From: Isoetes taiwanensis
Taxonomy: Eukaryota > Streptophyta > Lycopodiopsida > Isoetales > Isoetaceae
Length of the DNA: 64,000 bases
Direction: 5' to 3'
Assembly: GCA_021234155.1 (NCBI GenBank)
Contig: JAJEKV010000110.1
Location: 1,328,338-1,392,337 of the forward strand
The notes under the pieces: model-generated
What the model was told of the DNA's origin: nothing
What the model saw: the letters and a program-made list of their open reading frames with translations, nothing else
Database searches by the model: none
In this document: positions 1-12,064 of the stretch, piece by piece
Layout of the letters: every line of letters starts with the position of its first letter
How positions within the stretch are numbered: position 1 is the first letter of the stretch
Position numbers and translations under genes: made by a program

Positions 1-373
1 ACACATCTCATACAGTAATTGGCAAAAAACATTCAAAGACAACTGTACAGTTGTAAACCTCATCAATGCACATGAAGATCCATCAACGTAACACATTATA
101 TCTTACGAACCATTGAAGGTAGCAATAAGAATAAACAGGAGTGATTGAAGACTCAAACATCCCATATTCCACACGCTTAAGTCTAAGACATCCGTATTTT
201 TGAACAACCTTTAAATGATGTACATCACTTAGACTACACATACGTGACATAAAGTTGTTATTGCAAGACAAAGGATGATTGTGTGGTGGCGGCTAAGACA
301 TTGTTTATCAGGAATAGCAAAGCCTCTCACATGGTTAAAATCTACGTGAGGAGTCGTACAATAGGTCCCATGT

Positions 374-429
374 GTGAGCAATTAATTAAGGAGTTAAGAA
401 AGTGAGCAATTAATTAAGGAGTTAAGAAA
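374..429. repeat. 28-bp tandem duplication
   Basis: Two perfect adjacent copies of a 28-bp unit that begins gtgagcaattaattaagg (374-401 and 402-429). Confidence 0.9.
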
Positions 430-757
430 ATATTCTTGCAAGGGAAACAAGAGGGATATATTTCTAATATTCTTTGATTACTATTGCACTAAATATCCAT
501 TATATTTACTCACTCCATTCCATCTACATACTCCATCAAATCTACCCATTTTATATGCTCAAAGACAGAGAATCCCTCACTCCCACACGTTCATGACTAA
601 TGCCTGGCATTGCCGCACCCAAACATTTCTCTTCCGGATTTATTAGTAATTTAAATCTGTAGATTGTCTTTGAACTAACTAAACCTATAAAAGTATCATG
701 TAGAGTAGTAAGTCATGCATTAAGCGTTGACTTAGATCAAACTCGCATCCTATACAC

Positions 758-930
758 TCACCACAAATGCCTAATCATAAACCCTAAGGTTGTATTACAA
801 TGATTTTTCCTTCATATGTTCCATAACTTTATAGAACGCACTTACCACAAATGCCTAATCATAAACCCTAAGATTATGAACCATTTACAATGATTTTTCC
901 TTCTTATGTTCCATAACTTTGTAGAACACA
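758..930. repeat. About 85-bp tandem duplication
   Basis: The segment starting ccacaaatgcctaatcat at 761 recurs at 845. Both copies continue through 'acaatgatttttcctt' and 'ttccataactt.gtagaac', with small indels between them. It lies inside the non-coding Helitron portion. Confidence 0.85.
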
Positions 931-1757
931 TTTGACTAATAAAAAAGAAACACTGACCAATTACATAAACTATGATACGTTACTATCCTCTTAGATTCAT
1001 TAGACTATATTGTTATAAATTCACACACAAGAACGTAGCCACATATGTCTTCCATCTTTCCAAACATATGAAGTATCCAAAACTTCTACTACACTTTAAT
1101 TACAATTGTGTTGACTATGCATTGGATCCATGAACTTCCACACAATCCTAAACTATGAAATATATATATTCCACACTATGCATTCCATCATTCCTACCTA
1201 TTCCACGTGTTATAACTAATGCCAGACATCCCTAAGACCTAAACCCTTCACACTTGGCCCATTGTTACACCGACGGATACATTTACAACATTTTTTTCCA
1301 CCTGAAAACATCTACCCATTTCACATTGACACTATTTGACGTAAATATGAGATGAATTTTACTTTATTTGTTTATTTACAAGCTATACCCAAGTAGGCAT
1401 TCTATTTTGTTACATATTCCTTTGACTTCCTACGAATATAACATATTTACTACCAACCAAAAATGTCGCACATTGTGTTTCAATATAATCCACAAGTACT
1501 AAAAACGTTATTTATACAATGCTTTTATCTCATGCATGACCACCAACACATTAGACATGCCTAAACAACTCCAAAGTCGGTCTTACAGGCAACATCATCA
1601 ACAACTATACCCATTTGAACATGAACATCCATATGCTCCAAATTAGCACCTCCATTCTACGCATGATACCAATCACATAAATAATTCAATTGATAACATT
1701 CTCTTGCACAAGCTAAGAATCTATTACTCTAAACACATCATACACGTCCACGACTAA

Positions 1758-1787
1758 TGCCCGGCATCGCCGGGCACACGTTTCTAG
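1758..1787 (+). other. Helitron 3' terminus: hairpin plus CTAG
   Basis: TGCCCGGC (1758-1765) pairs with GCCGGGCA (1769-1776) around a 3-nt loop. Seven bases later comes CTAG (1784-1787), followed by T. A GC-rich hairpin shortly before CTRR, with insertion between A and T, is the established Helitron 3' signature. The last 34 bases are identical to those ending at 14677. Confidence 0.85.
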
Positions 1788-1899
1788 TATTAAATAACTT
1801 TCATAAAATATAAGAAAAAAAAATCTCGCAGAGCAGGCATGCAAGAAGGACTTATTGCTTTTACCTCTGGCACCTGAACCTGCCATTTTGATCCCCAAT

Positions 1900-2030
1900 C
1901 CACGCACTTCAAGGTCTTCCACAATGCTTGCAAAGACTTCAGAACTTGTTGTCTTACCTCCGCGACTGAACTTGCCACCATGCACTTCAAGGTCTTCCAC
2001 AATGCTTCCAAACACTTCAGGATTAAAAAG
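1900..2030. repeat. 78-bp direct repeat
   Basis: The string cacttcaaggtcttccacaa starts near 1905 and again near 1983. The offset is 78 bp (26 codons), so overlapping open frames on both strands show a repeated peptide. I see no recognisable protein. Confidence 0.8.
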
Positions 2031-2161
2031 AAACCGCAAATGAAGATATGCGCAAGGCCAAAAGGTTCGGTCGAGCAAGGATCACCAGTTAGCTGATTTC
2101 CAGAGTGGTTGCCCAGCAATAGCTGCCACCGATAGTTTACATCGATAATAGGTTTGGAGCA

Positions 2162-2215
2162 GTTTGTGGCATATTCCAAGTACATATCAGCATATACCTG
2201 GAATATGCCACAAAC
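2162..2215. repeat. Perfect 17-bp inverted repeat (hairpin)
   Basis: GTTTGTGGCATATTCCA (2162-2178) and its exact reverse complement (2199-2215) flank a 20-nt loop. A non-coding structure or a tiny MITE remnant are both possible. Confidence 0.85.
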
Positions 2216-4204
2216 CCACATGAATGAGAGTTTGCCCCCTTATGGGCAACCCAAAAAAAAGAGGGTTGCAAGGCAGGCTTGGGGGCAAAGGGTTAGGTGG
2301 TTGGAGAGAGGGGAAAGGGGTATATATGCTATGAAGTTGGATTTAGAACAAGCACTATAAAAATAGAACAATTGAATTTTAAGCATATAAAACAGGCAAT
2401 AGAATATAATTAGCAGGGAGGTACAACCAGGGGATACTTTTTATTACTTAGGCAATGGTAGAGCCTAGATGAGGTCTTATGTTCAAGTATCTAAACACCA
2501 AAAGATTATTCCATTGTTTGATTTTGACGAATGAATTGAATTGAATTGAAGTAAACTAAGTGCGAAGCTCGCTTCAATATAATGAGAAAGTGCTACTGTC
2601 AATATTTTTTGAAACATGGAATGGAATTAGAATATCTCCTGAGGCCAAAAATTAGGAATTTGAGGGCATTTGACATAAACACTTGCACCTTGCTTGGACC
2701 TTTGTGCAATATAAAAACATTGATACATGTTGAATTGTTATTTTTAGTAGTATGTGCAAGAAAAGGTACTTTTTTGTTGTCTTAAACTCTATCTGAGCTT
2801 ATTGTAAAATAAGAGCTAGTTGCCACGAGTGCAAACATGTACAAGACGAACCATTTTTATAGCACTTCAGGCCCTTCACTCAAAAGGAGGAGTACATCAT
2901 GCACATCTTCTAGGAATTGACATGTTTTCTTAAATACAAGCAATACTTGTGGTTTAGTAAAAAAACTGGTTTAACAGCACTTCCAATTTTCCACAATAAT
3001 GAGTTAAAAAAGACTTTAAAAAGGACGTTTTGCAATGACTTCAAAACAGAAATTTGCATGCATATGCATTAGATAGTGTCCACATTATTTTTTTCAATGG
3101 TAAAATTGCAAATGTTTTAGTTCATAGTGGTAAACAAAGGTTCTAATAAATAGCATGTTGCATTTAAAATCATAATACATACAGTAGTATAATACTAGAC
3201 CTATGATGTATACAACTAGAACTAGTGTTGGGCAAATTTTTTAAACTCTATTGAAAAATTTCCTAATGCTTCCTCAAAAAGCCTGATATTTTCAGTTCCT
3301 ATATAGAACTTTGTATTACTCGTATACAAATATGCTTAAAAATATATTGAATTTTTTCCTGCGATGCGCTAGCTCAACCAAAAATTGCTAGTTTCAACTG
3401 GATCAAACCTTCTCTAACCTGGAATTTGCCCAACAATGACTAGAACTGAGACATGTCATAGCAACGGCATAGAGATAAATGCAATAGTCAATAAAGTTGT
3501 CATTGGCTGATAGACCCAAAGACTATACACAGAAGAACAACAAAATTGGATGAAAGAAAGGCACTTACCATCTCATTCCATCCTCCCAGCCGCTGAAAGC
3601 TTGTAGATGTTTCTGGAACCGACAAGAACGGCATGCCATCTAGAGTTTTCTGCCCAGCAGAGGCGCCCATTTATGCATCCAATTCCTTCTATCCTCATAT
3701 CATGCAGGAACGACAAAAAAAAACACACCCAGAGCAAAATTTGGAATATTACCTTTAACAGCCAACAAGCTGCTCAAATCAGTCAAAATATATGGTTTAC
3801 ATACGATTTCTTATACAATACACCACCAAAATCTTGGTCCAACCATGCCAAAAAAGCCTTCTACAAATATCAAATGAAAATATTGCAGGTTTATGACATT
3901 TTGATGTTGTGTCCACGTCAATTTTAAATTGTGCCGTCGAAATAAATAATTGAGCACGAATCGGAAAGGGAGGGTATAAGACAACCAAAATCAAATTTAC
4001 AAGTAATGTCAGAAAGGTAAATACCTAATACACGGAGGTCTACAATAAGCGCACTCATCCACGAAACAAGAAAATGGTACTTAAAAAACACAAAAGGGCT
4101 CGAGTATTATCAGCATTGCAGCTATGAGTTAATCATTCCCAGAACCAGGCTCACGTAGTCATCAGGGAATAAATTACTAATTGCATATTTCTTATTAGCC
4201 ATAA
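2216..4204. other. AT-rich non-coding stretch
   Basis: Apart from short open frames without recognisable motifs, I see nothing here that I can name. It contains many homopolymer runs and no clear coding bias. Confidence 0.5.
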
Positions 4205-4735
4205 TGACTTTAGCTAAACTTGCTCGATATTAATTCCAAAACTTTCTGTGGTTTAGCTAAACTCTATACATTTTTCCTCTCATACTTTCTAGCGTTTAGC
4301 TAAACTAACCCAAACATCATCCCAAAAATTTCTATGGTGTGGCCAACAGAAAATATTAATACTTTTTTTCAATATATTCCACTTATTTTAGTCATTTTCT
4401 TTGTGAAAACATTCTAAAATAATGCTAATTAGTAAAGTCTAGGACTCAAATTAATTTATAATGCTAGAAACTAAACTACTAGTCATATATTTCATATAAA
4501 CTAGAATGATATTAGCTAAACTAGCCCGAAATTCATCCTAAAAGTTTCTATGGTTTAGCTAAACACTACAAAATTTCACGCTCTTACTTTCTAGCGTTTG
4601 GCTAAAGAGCTCTAGGGTTGGTGCAGTCCCAAAAAAAGTTAAGCTAAAATTATTATTTTTTTCCCAATTTTTTCTATTTACTTTAGCCATTTTTTTTTGA
4701 AAATGTGCTAAAAAATCGCCAAATAGCTAAGTTTA
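4205..4735. repeat. Two diverged direct repeats of about 230-280 bp
   Basis: Copies at about 4205-4440 and 4508-4735 share the order 'tagctaaact', 'tttctatggt.tagctaaac', 'ctttctagcgtttggctaaa', then 'cttta.tcatttt' and a 'gctaa..agt' end. This is a tandem duplication of an AT-rich unit, with no coding. Confidence 0.7.
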
Positions 4736-5040
4736 GCCCTTAAATTATTCCATGGTAGTCATAAGTTCATATCTTCTAAGTTGCTCTTTAGGATTGAATG
4801 TTTTTTTGGTCTTTGTTCTTGATTTGCTAGTATACTTCTGCCGTTTATTTTATTTGAACCAAGTCACATGAGCATGAAGAGAGTGCTCCTAGTGAGCAAA
4901 TTGAGGATGCCAGATTGCTAATATAGAATATCATTGGGATTTTTATCAAATGCATATTAGCTTAGTAGAATGCTAGATTGATCCTGTCCAAGATTGTTCC
5001 GCCATCAGTTTGCATTGTTAATTCCAAATTGTTATAACAA

Positions 5041-5481
5041 TCAATGTTTCCAGCAAGCACCAGACAAGGTCATCCAAGATATAGAGACTGCCTCAGAGAG
5101 CATATTTTCTATCAGATCCTCAGCTTCTTCAATCCATCCAGATCGACCAAGGAGGTCTGCCATACAATTATAATGATCTGTTCCTATCTGGATTTTGCAA
5201 TGCATGCTTGTGGAAAGGAAGAAATGACAGCCCTTATCAGTCTGGCCAACATGACTACACGCATACACAACACTCACAAGAGTCACTTTATTTGGCAACA
5301 TGCCCAGTAGTTGCATGTCTTGAAAGAGCTGAAGGGCCTTCTTTCCATCCCCATTTTGAGCATATGCTGTAATAATGGCATTCCAAGAAACCAGATCACG
5401 TTGATGCATTTCATTGAACACAATTTGGGCTTGGTTTAGGCATCCACAACTCCCATACATACTGATAGTACCATAAAACAT
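5041..5481 (-). pseudogene. PPR protein fragment (PLS class), truncated
   Basis: A 146-codon frame reads as consecutive pentatricopeptide motifs. It opens with an S-type repeat ending FNEM, then RDLVSWNAIITAYAQNG, a P/L-type stretch with ALQLFQDM and PNKVTLVSVV, then YNCMADLLGRSG and EEAEDLIENM. It ends at an E1-like ISWMTLSGACWKH followed by a stop. PLS-class PPR proteins bind organellar RNA, usually for C-to-U editing or splicing in plastids or mitochondria. Here only the last three or so repeats remain. The upstream side runs straight into a dispersed repeat (5530-5850), the E/DYW tail is cut, and there is no targeting peptide. I therefore call it a pseudogene fragment. A missing exon is possible but unlikely, since most PPR genes are intronless. 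Confidence 0.85.
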
Positions 5482-5529
5482 ATGAACCGTGCTATGTTAT
5501 TAATTTATACAATTGATGAAATTTGCGCA

Positions 5530-5850
5530 CCACTTAACTGCCCAACTGGATTCACTTCTGAAAGGCTATACTGGCCAAGGTATAAACTCTGGCTTAACTG
5601 GATATTGGCAAGTAATCTTCAATGTTCTACCGTAGTGACTCTGATAAAGAGATTTTACATTGGCTTTGGAATAGGAATATCATGGCTTAATGATACACTG
5701 GTTTAAGGATAAGATCAAAGGGAATTTAGTTAAATTGGCAATTCTCAGGAACTTATCATACATCTGAATAATCTGGACAGCTCCTAGACATCCACAGAAG
5801 CTCTTCTTCTTGGACAATGGTGTTGCAGGAAGCTGGTTTACATATTTTTG
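5530..5850 (-). repeat. Dispersed repeat, copy A
   Basis: The reverse complement of this segment matches 28015-28520. Shared blocks include 'tgccaatatcca.ttaagcc', 'agagtttata', 'gttgggc.gttaag', 'ctttgatctta' and 'agaagaagagctt'. It abuts the truncated 5' side of the PPR fragment. The family is not identified. Confidence 0.65.
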
Positions 5851-6453
5851 GCTAAAACAAATGTTTCACTTTGCATCTTGGGTCGCCACATCATATTTCT
5901 GTCCTCCAAAATAAATTAGATGTTGACCACTTTATAGCGGGTGCTAATCCAATGTTGCTCGCTAGCAGGCCTGTCATTGATGATCTCAACAAATAGTGCC
6001 TCTCTAATATTATAGCCGGTTCTTCTTTTTTCTAGTCATGAACTTTTCCTTTAGCATTAGATGTAGACACTTTTCTTAGATTCAACGGCAGATTCTTAAA
6101 TATATATAACCAATGTCCCTTATTGAAACGGTAAAAAAATGACCTAGGGTAAAAGCATGAAAGGATGTACGTACATCGTACTGAATCGAAGGACGAATTT
6201 GTGCTTTTTTGGGGTACATTTTAGATGTACATCAAGATACTCTGGTTTGTCGTTTTGTGTCAGGTTTGCAATGATTGCAAGATCATCCCTGACAGCGCCC
6301 CCGAAATTCTTGGTGAACCACCGAACCAATTCGAATGGATCCGTCCCTCCCTTTCCGAAACCCCCCCTTTCACAGGACGAACACCGAACGAATTCCAGAA
6401 GCGACACATACCAATTGAATCTACAAGAAATACAAGTCAATTTCAATCTGTTC
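5851..6453 (+). other. Region upstream of the transposase-like gene
   Basis: Mostly non-coding. The frame of the downstream gene is open from about 6157 but has no transposase-like residues before the Met at 6454. Short 'gatgtac' repeats at 6163-6235 resemble the minisatellite in the gene's intron. I found no terminal inverted repeat. Confidence 0.45.
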
Positions 6454-8460
6454 ATGGAGGGTGAGAATTCCAATGGAAGTGGTGGTTCTAAGTGCAAGTA
6501 TGCCGACATTGGACAGTATTATGCCACAAAACAAATAAAGCACCGTGTTGACAGATCGGTGGATTGCATCCTCAGTTGCTTGCAAACGCTTCGTCCAGAT
6601 CAAAGATTAGTTTTTTGTGCTCGTTTGTTGCAAGATGACAGGCTTTTTTCTTTTTTCGAACCTGTAATTGGAAATCCTTCCGAAGTTATTGTTATGAAAT
6701 CAATGATTAGAAACTTGAAAGATGGGCTTCAAGAAGTAAAGTCTGCTAATAACAAAGATAAATTGGCTGCAAAACATTCACTGTTATCAATGATTGTTGG
6801 AAAAAAAGGAGATATAAACAAGAATGTTTCTTCAAAATTGCTAAAGATACATCCAAGAAATTTATCCAAAGCTGCAGCAAGAAGGAAGATAATGTCATTA
6901 AGTGGAGCAAATGTATGGGCTTTGGCAGGAAGGATGCCAAGATCAAATAGAATTGATGATTCAATCAAATGTCAGGTTCGTGAATTTTGGCTTGATAATA
7001 CCAAAGTTTCATCAAAGGTTAGAGATGTCATGAAGAGGAGAACACAAGCAATACAATACCTTGATATTTCACAGGTTTGCTCTTGTAATTGAATCAATTC
7101 AGTTTTGGAGATTATGTTTTCTTCCAAAATTCTTTCATGACTTTCTTCTGTACATTCTAGTTCTGTTCTGAGTGACCTGTTAATGAATACACATGGTTTT
7201 CATGAAATGTATTGCATTTTACATTGTTTACATTTTTACATTGTTTACATAGTAGCAGAAATCTTGCAGTGATGTGCTATTAGGTACTTTTTAGATGTAC
7301 ATCCATTAACACTTACATGTCCATGCAGCTGCATTTACATGTACTTGAATATCAAAATTACATCCGTTTACATTTAAGTGTACTTTCAGGTAATGAAGCC
7401 AAACAATTTATATTACATATGTACATTAGATGTACTGATATTGTAACATTAATGTGATGTACTCATATTGTAACATTAATTAGATGTACATTAGATGTAC
7501 ATTAGATGTACATTGGATGTACATTAAATGTACAGTAACAGATCAGTGAACTGTTGGATGTACATTAGATGTACTGATGTACATTAGATGTACGATAATG
7601 GTCGATGAACTGTTGGATGGACATTTTATGTACATAGAACATACATTAAATGTACAATTGTATAGTTCAATACTCTGGATGCATCTGGTTGCCGACATCA
7701 TTTTGCTAACATGGTCTTTAATGCTTTTGTTATTGCAGTCTGAGCTTTATCAACAGTTTGTATATCAGAATCCTGATACCAAAATTCGCCTTCGACAATT
7801 CGAGTATCTGAAACCTGATTGCATAAGGAAATTGAAGGAGAGAAACACATGTTGTTGTGTCAAACATGAGCAAGCGGTCATCCGATGAAAAGGCCTTCAA
7901 TGATATGAGGAGATCCCTACATGTTAATTGCACTTGCTGCTGCAGTGTCTGTGCATCCCAGCAAAACAATGGAGTATGTCAAGCAAACAAGAAGACTTTT
8001 GATAATGTTAGTATCTTGTGGAGGTCAACAGTTTGCGAGAAATATGTGACGGATGAATGGCATAAACTAAAATGCATCAAAGGTGAATGTGATGAATGTG
8101 GAGTGAAGAAATTAGACATTTGTCCAAAAGAGGAAGATGGAATTCAGAATGTCGACTGGCAAGTATATGCATATGTCAATGAGCCATCCAAAAAAGGTAC
8201 ATCCAGAAGGCTTAGATTAGTTGATCAGAATGACAAAGCATCTGTTTTGTTAAAGAACATGAAAAATCAGCTTGCTAAGTTTACAGATCATAACTTTACA
8301 GCACACTGGCAGAGCAAACAGTTTAAAAGATATGTTGAGAAACTCCCGGATAATAGTGTGTTGTCTGTTGTTGACTTTGCAGAGAACTACACATTGAAAC
8401 CAGGGACAGAAGTGCAATCCGAGCATTGGAATCCTGATCAAATTAGTATTTTGGTCCATA
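6454..8460 (+). pseudogene. Transposase-like gene, N-terminal half (exons 1 and 2)
   Basis: Exon 1 (6454-7074, 207 codons) starts at the Met of MEGENSNGSGG and is rich in Lys/Arg. An intron (7075-7738, GT...AG) joins it in frame to exon 2 (7739-8460). Exon 2 carries a Cys-rich motif (NTCCCVKH, then NCTCCCSVC), EWHKLKC, CDECG, and finally SVVDFAENYTLKPGTEVQ. A one-base frameshift lies near 7870. The reading then stops exactly at 8460, where a Helitron begins; it resumes at 14678. From memory, animal and other eukaryotic proteins with DFxENY, SDGxxxQFK and HGKGxxDG behave as repetitive, transposon-encoded proteins. I infer a cut-and-paste transposase whose DFAENY Asp could be the first acidic residue of a DDE/D triad. 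Inactive because of frameshifts and insertions. Confidence 0.6.
7075..7738 (+). other. Intron with TAGATGTACATT minisatellite
   Basis: The donor is CACAG|GTTTGC and the acceptor TTATTGCAG|TCTGAG. Splicing keeps the frame (...DISQ|SELYQQF...). About 7480-7595 holds degenerate tandem copies of the 12-bp unit TAGATGTACATT, plus two copies of 'gatgaactgttggatg'-like sequence. Confidence 0.7.
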
Positions 8461-8501
8461 TCTTCTTTTTTATTTTTGGAGCGCTTTGGGTTCCGTGCCA
8501 A

Positions 8502-8537
8502 GGGAACGCCGCATCTTACGCCGCATGCGGCGTTCCC
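8502..8537. repeat. 13-bp GC-rich hairpin near the Helitron 5' end
   Basis: GGGAACGCCGCAT (8502-8514) pairs perfectly with 8525-8537 around a 10-nt loop, 41 bp inside the inferred 5' terminus. It is more GC-rich than its surroundings. Confidence 0.85.
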
Positions 8538-8842
8538 TTCCCGCTTGCGTTCCCCTTGCGGGACTGTAGTTGGACAAATTGAATGCCCAGAATTCGAATC
8601 CAGGCGCCAGCATTCAATGAAAAATCTTGGACTGAAGAAAAAAATTTGTATGGGTTGCTGCTCTACGAAATTTCCCAGACCCATTTTGGATTCTACTCAG
8701 TCTCATTTTGGCGCTTCAACTGGTTCTGATTTTGGCGCCTCGGCTGGGTTACATCTTGGAAACGTGAGTAGAGCATAACATATCATTGGTAGGCTCAGCT
8801 TGGCCGGATCTTCTCAAAATTGATGAAGCAATGTTTATTTCA

Positions 8843-9155
8843 GGATCGTTTAGAGTTGCTCCTGGAGTCGATCTTCCAGAGTAAGATTCGTCGCAGGGTT
8901 TTTGTATTGAGTTTTAACTGTTTGCACCTTTCCAATCGAACAGATACAGAAACCCTGAGTTCGAATTGGAGTTCCTTTTTCGCTTCTGATACTGGAAGGT
9001 ACGATTCTTTGGAGTTGCTTCTGGAGCGGATCTTCCAGGGAGTGTTTTATTTTGTCATGAGTTTTAACTCTTTGCAGCTTTGAAACCGAACAGATACAGA
9101 AGACCCTGAGTTCGGATTGGAGTTCCTCTTTCGCTTCTGGAAGGCACGATTCTTC
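8843..9155. repeat. Tandem duplication of about 155 bp
   Basis: Unit 1 (about 8843-9008) and unit 2 (about 9009-9155) share 'gagttgct.ctggag', 'gatcttccag', 'gagttttaact.tttgca', 'cgaacagatacaga', 'ccctgagttcg.attggag' and 'cgcttctg...ggaaggtacgattct', with small indels. Confidence 0.85.
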
Positions 9156-12064
9156 ATTATGTTGCCTTTAAATTTTGAGTTCTATTTAAATTTTCAGTTT
9201 GTTTAAGCAAATCAGAGTTTGACATGCAGGGCACTATCAAGGCGACATACAGGGGGCTTATCTGCATTGTTCAAGATAGGTCGGTTTTCTATCTTCTCTC
9301 CTATATTCTGTACAGGTCGATTTTTTGTTTTCTCTTCTATATTCTGTAATATCGCAATTTGTGTGCCCATGTATTAATTCCATAGGATTTGATATAAATA
9401 TTAATAGCATTATCATCCTGTTCAGTTACCTGGTATTCGTGGACTATATTCTCTGCTGGTTTGTACTCCGGGCCCTGGAATATCAAGCTTTAGGCCAAGT
9501 CAGGATACCTTCCTTTCCTTAAAAGACATGATATTTGATAGAAAACGAAATAGAGAACTTTTTTCACAAAGTGTGTACAGTTGTAGATTGGAAATTTTAA
9601 AAATCTGTTTGCAAAACAGTAATTCAATGTCAACGAATATGAGTTGCTCAAGAATAGTGGTCAGTTTAATCTTTATGAGGCTTGCATCATTTGCCATAAA
9701 CTAGAAACAAAATGACTAAACCAAGAACACAACACCACGTATCTGTCTTAATTCTGCATAATGTGCCATTAAGGCATTTCCGCATCCAAGACGTGACACA
9801 GTAAAACCAAGCCAATTTAAAATGCACCTTCATAATGATGACAAAGAATTAGGTCAGTTTAAGCTTTCTGCCATTATGCATCTGCAAGATGATACTAAGC
9901 CTCCCAAGTTTGTGATTCGTTTTTGCAGCTTCTTTGATTTTCTGTTAGACGTGCCTGCAAAGTTGAAGGATAAATGTCATATTTGACCTTTATGCACCAG
10001 AAGTGCCCTGCCACATGAGTTCAATGATAGAGGTATATCTCTACATTTATGCATTTGTCGTTGAAAGATCTCTGGAAGGTAGATTAGATTGGGCCATTCA
10101 TGAGTTTACTGCTGCAAAATTGATATAAAGGTTAGTTCTTTTAGTTCAAAGATGTGAATTCAGACAAACCGTAGCTAGAGCTAGATATCTCACCTCTCCC
10201 GCTTCTTGCTTTTGAATGGCACTATATTGATAGATGCTTACCATATAAAAAAAGAGGATGTTTTGCATTGATGTATTTTGTCTGAAATTATGTCAGAATC
10301 CTAAGCAGACGATTACAGGTCTGGATCATGTGGCTGGTAATGGTGGACTATAGGTTAGGGCTTCCTTAAATCCAACAGCTACAATTGATTAGAGTTTGAA
10401 GAAAGGAGAATTGAATGATTTATCAGTATTGACTAATATTATTTTGGCTATTATGGCGATCACCCTATAAACTTGGTGTCTATTGCATTGGCAAAATGAA
10501 GCTAGATGCGTCCTTTTGCCACAGATCAATAGCATTGATGTTTGAGACTTATTTCTGCACTTGTAGACCATGATTGCAATCTCTATACTTTATTTACTGT
10601 ATCCATGTTGCTCACCTCTCACATGGATGTTTTAGCTATGGGAGCAATCATGCAAATTAAAATGGGCATCCTGATTTCTTCTCATTGCTACCATTTTCTC
10701 CACCGCTCAAAAAATGGCAAAAGCCGGTTAATGCGTTTGGCAAATCGTTATTGTAAACACCCATGCTGCTGTTCTTTTTCCATATTGTGTATGCAATCTC
10801 TTAAAAATTGCTTTATTTCTCCGTCACTGCATACCTGATTAGCTCAACCCTCAATAACTTTTTGTTTTTATAGCTTGCCAACTGGCTGGATTTCTTCCAT
10901 ATCTGCATATTTGTGCCTTTGATTTCAGTTGTAGACTCAGCTATAGGTATTTCCATTGACATGAGCCGTTATTTTTATATTTTTTTCATTTCCCGCTTCC
11001 TCACCGATGTGAAAAATGCTTATGAATGTCATTGCTTCTTTAACAGTTTAAGGATGAGAAGTCCATTTATGAGATATATATTTTATGGAGGTGTTTTATG
11101 GAGGCGTGGATGCCTTGATACATATGCGCAGCTTGGATTTGCTCCTTGATTGTGTAAGTATTGCAGGACCTTTAGCTCTCTCATGTTGATGTTTTCACTT
11201 CTTGGTTAAACTGGCTCCAAATGCATTGTATGTACATCACTGAAGTTTCCGCAAGTTGGCATTGAGGACCTTATATGCCTGACGTTGGATTGACATGTTC
11301 ATTGCCAATAACAATAATAAAAGTTCCGTATATGGCTTTACATATGCAGATGGAGTAAATGAAAATGGAAAAAGGAAAGTAATGTATTGATTGGTGAAGC
11401 AGCACAAATCTGCAAATGGCATGATCCTCCAAGACGTCAAATTCTGGAGTACAGGTATTAAATAATTTTCCTCTTTATTATCTTTTTATAACTGATAATA
11501 AGCTATATAGGAGAGCATAATTTTGTGGCTGATTGTGTAATTTGTTTTGAATTTTTTTCTGTAGGTAGAGGCAGTCTTGAATTCGAACATCTTAAGATAT
11601 TTCTGTTTATCTACTATATGATGCAGGCTTAACCTTTTTGGAATTGAATCAATCATTGTGTAGTGAGTAAATTCATTCCTAAACAAGTGCAAGACGTTTT
11701 TTCTACTATTTGCAGCTCTATCATGTCCTCTGACGTGCGTAAAAAATGATCAGAAAGGTGCTTTTTGATTCACATTTGGGCCTTTGAAATATTTGGTCAC
11801 TTTGCTTTAATATCTTGGTATCATTATCTGCCAATTCTTATAAGTTTGCTTAGCCATGCATTGTATCATATTGGATGCTATTTTCTCATTAGAGTTTGCA
11901 ATAGAATTCATGGAAATTGCTTTTTATCCGAATCCATATTTTGTCTGCTTGAGAGGGAACTTGTGCAAAGCCTTTTTAATTGCAAAGGAAGTAGTGTATG
12001 GCATAAGCTTTCTATTTGATAATGATATTTAAATTTTGTTGGCTGATTGTTTATTTGGCAAGTA
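9156..12064 (+). other. Helitron interior, unassigned
   Basis: AT-rich, with many stops in all frames. Several TGCAG-bounded open stretches, for example around 11390-11450 before a GTATTA, could be exons of a captured host gene. I recognise no protein. Confidence 0.35.

Larger units (their letters stand above)
1..1787 (+). mobile_element. Helitron, 3' portion (5' end lies outside the window)
   Basis: AT-rich, non-coding DNA ending in a Helitron-type 3' terminus at 1758-1787. Its subterminal part resembles that of the second Helitron: the stretch near 1163-1240 matches the one near 14485-14545 (both read roughly 'cattcctacc..ttccacgtgt/ttgacacgtc..taatg'). No Rep/helicase coding is visible, so this is probably a non-autonomous copy. 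The left limit is unknown and other repeats may be nested inside. Confidence 0.55.

Noticed and set aside
1790-2221. 143-codon minus-strand protein with repeated peptide
   Set aside because: The repetition comes from a 78-bp DNA duplication, and overlapping frames on both strands are equally open.
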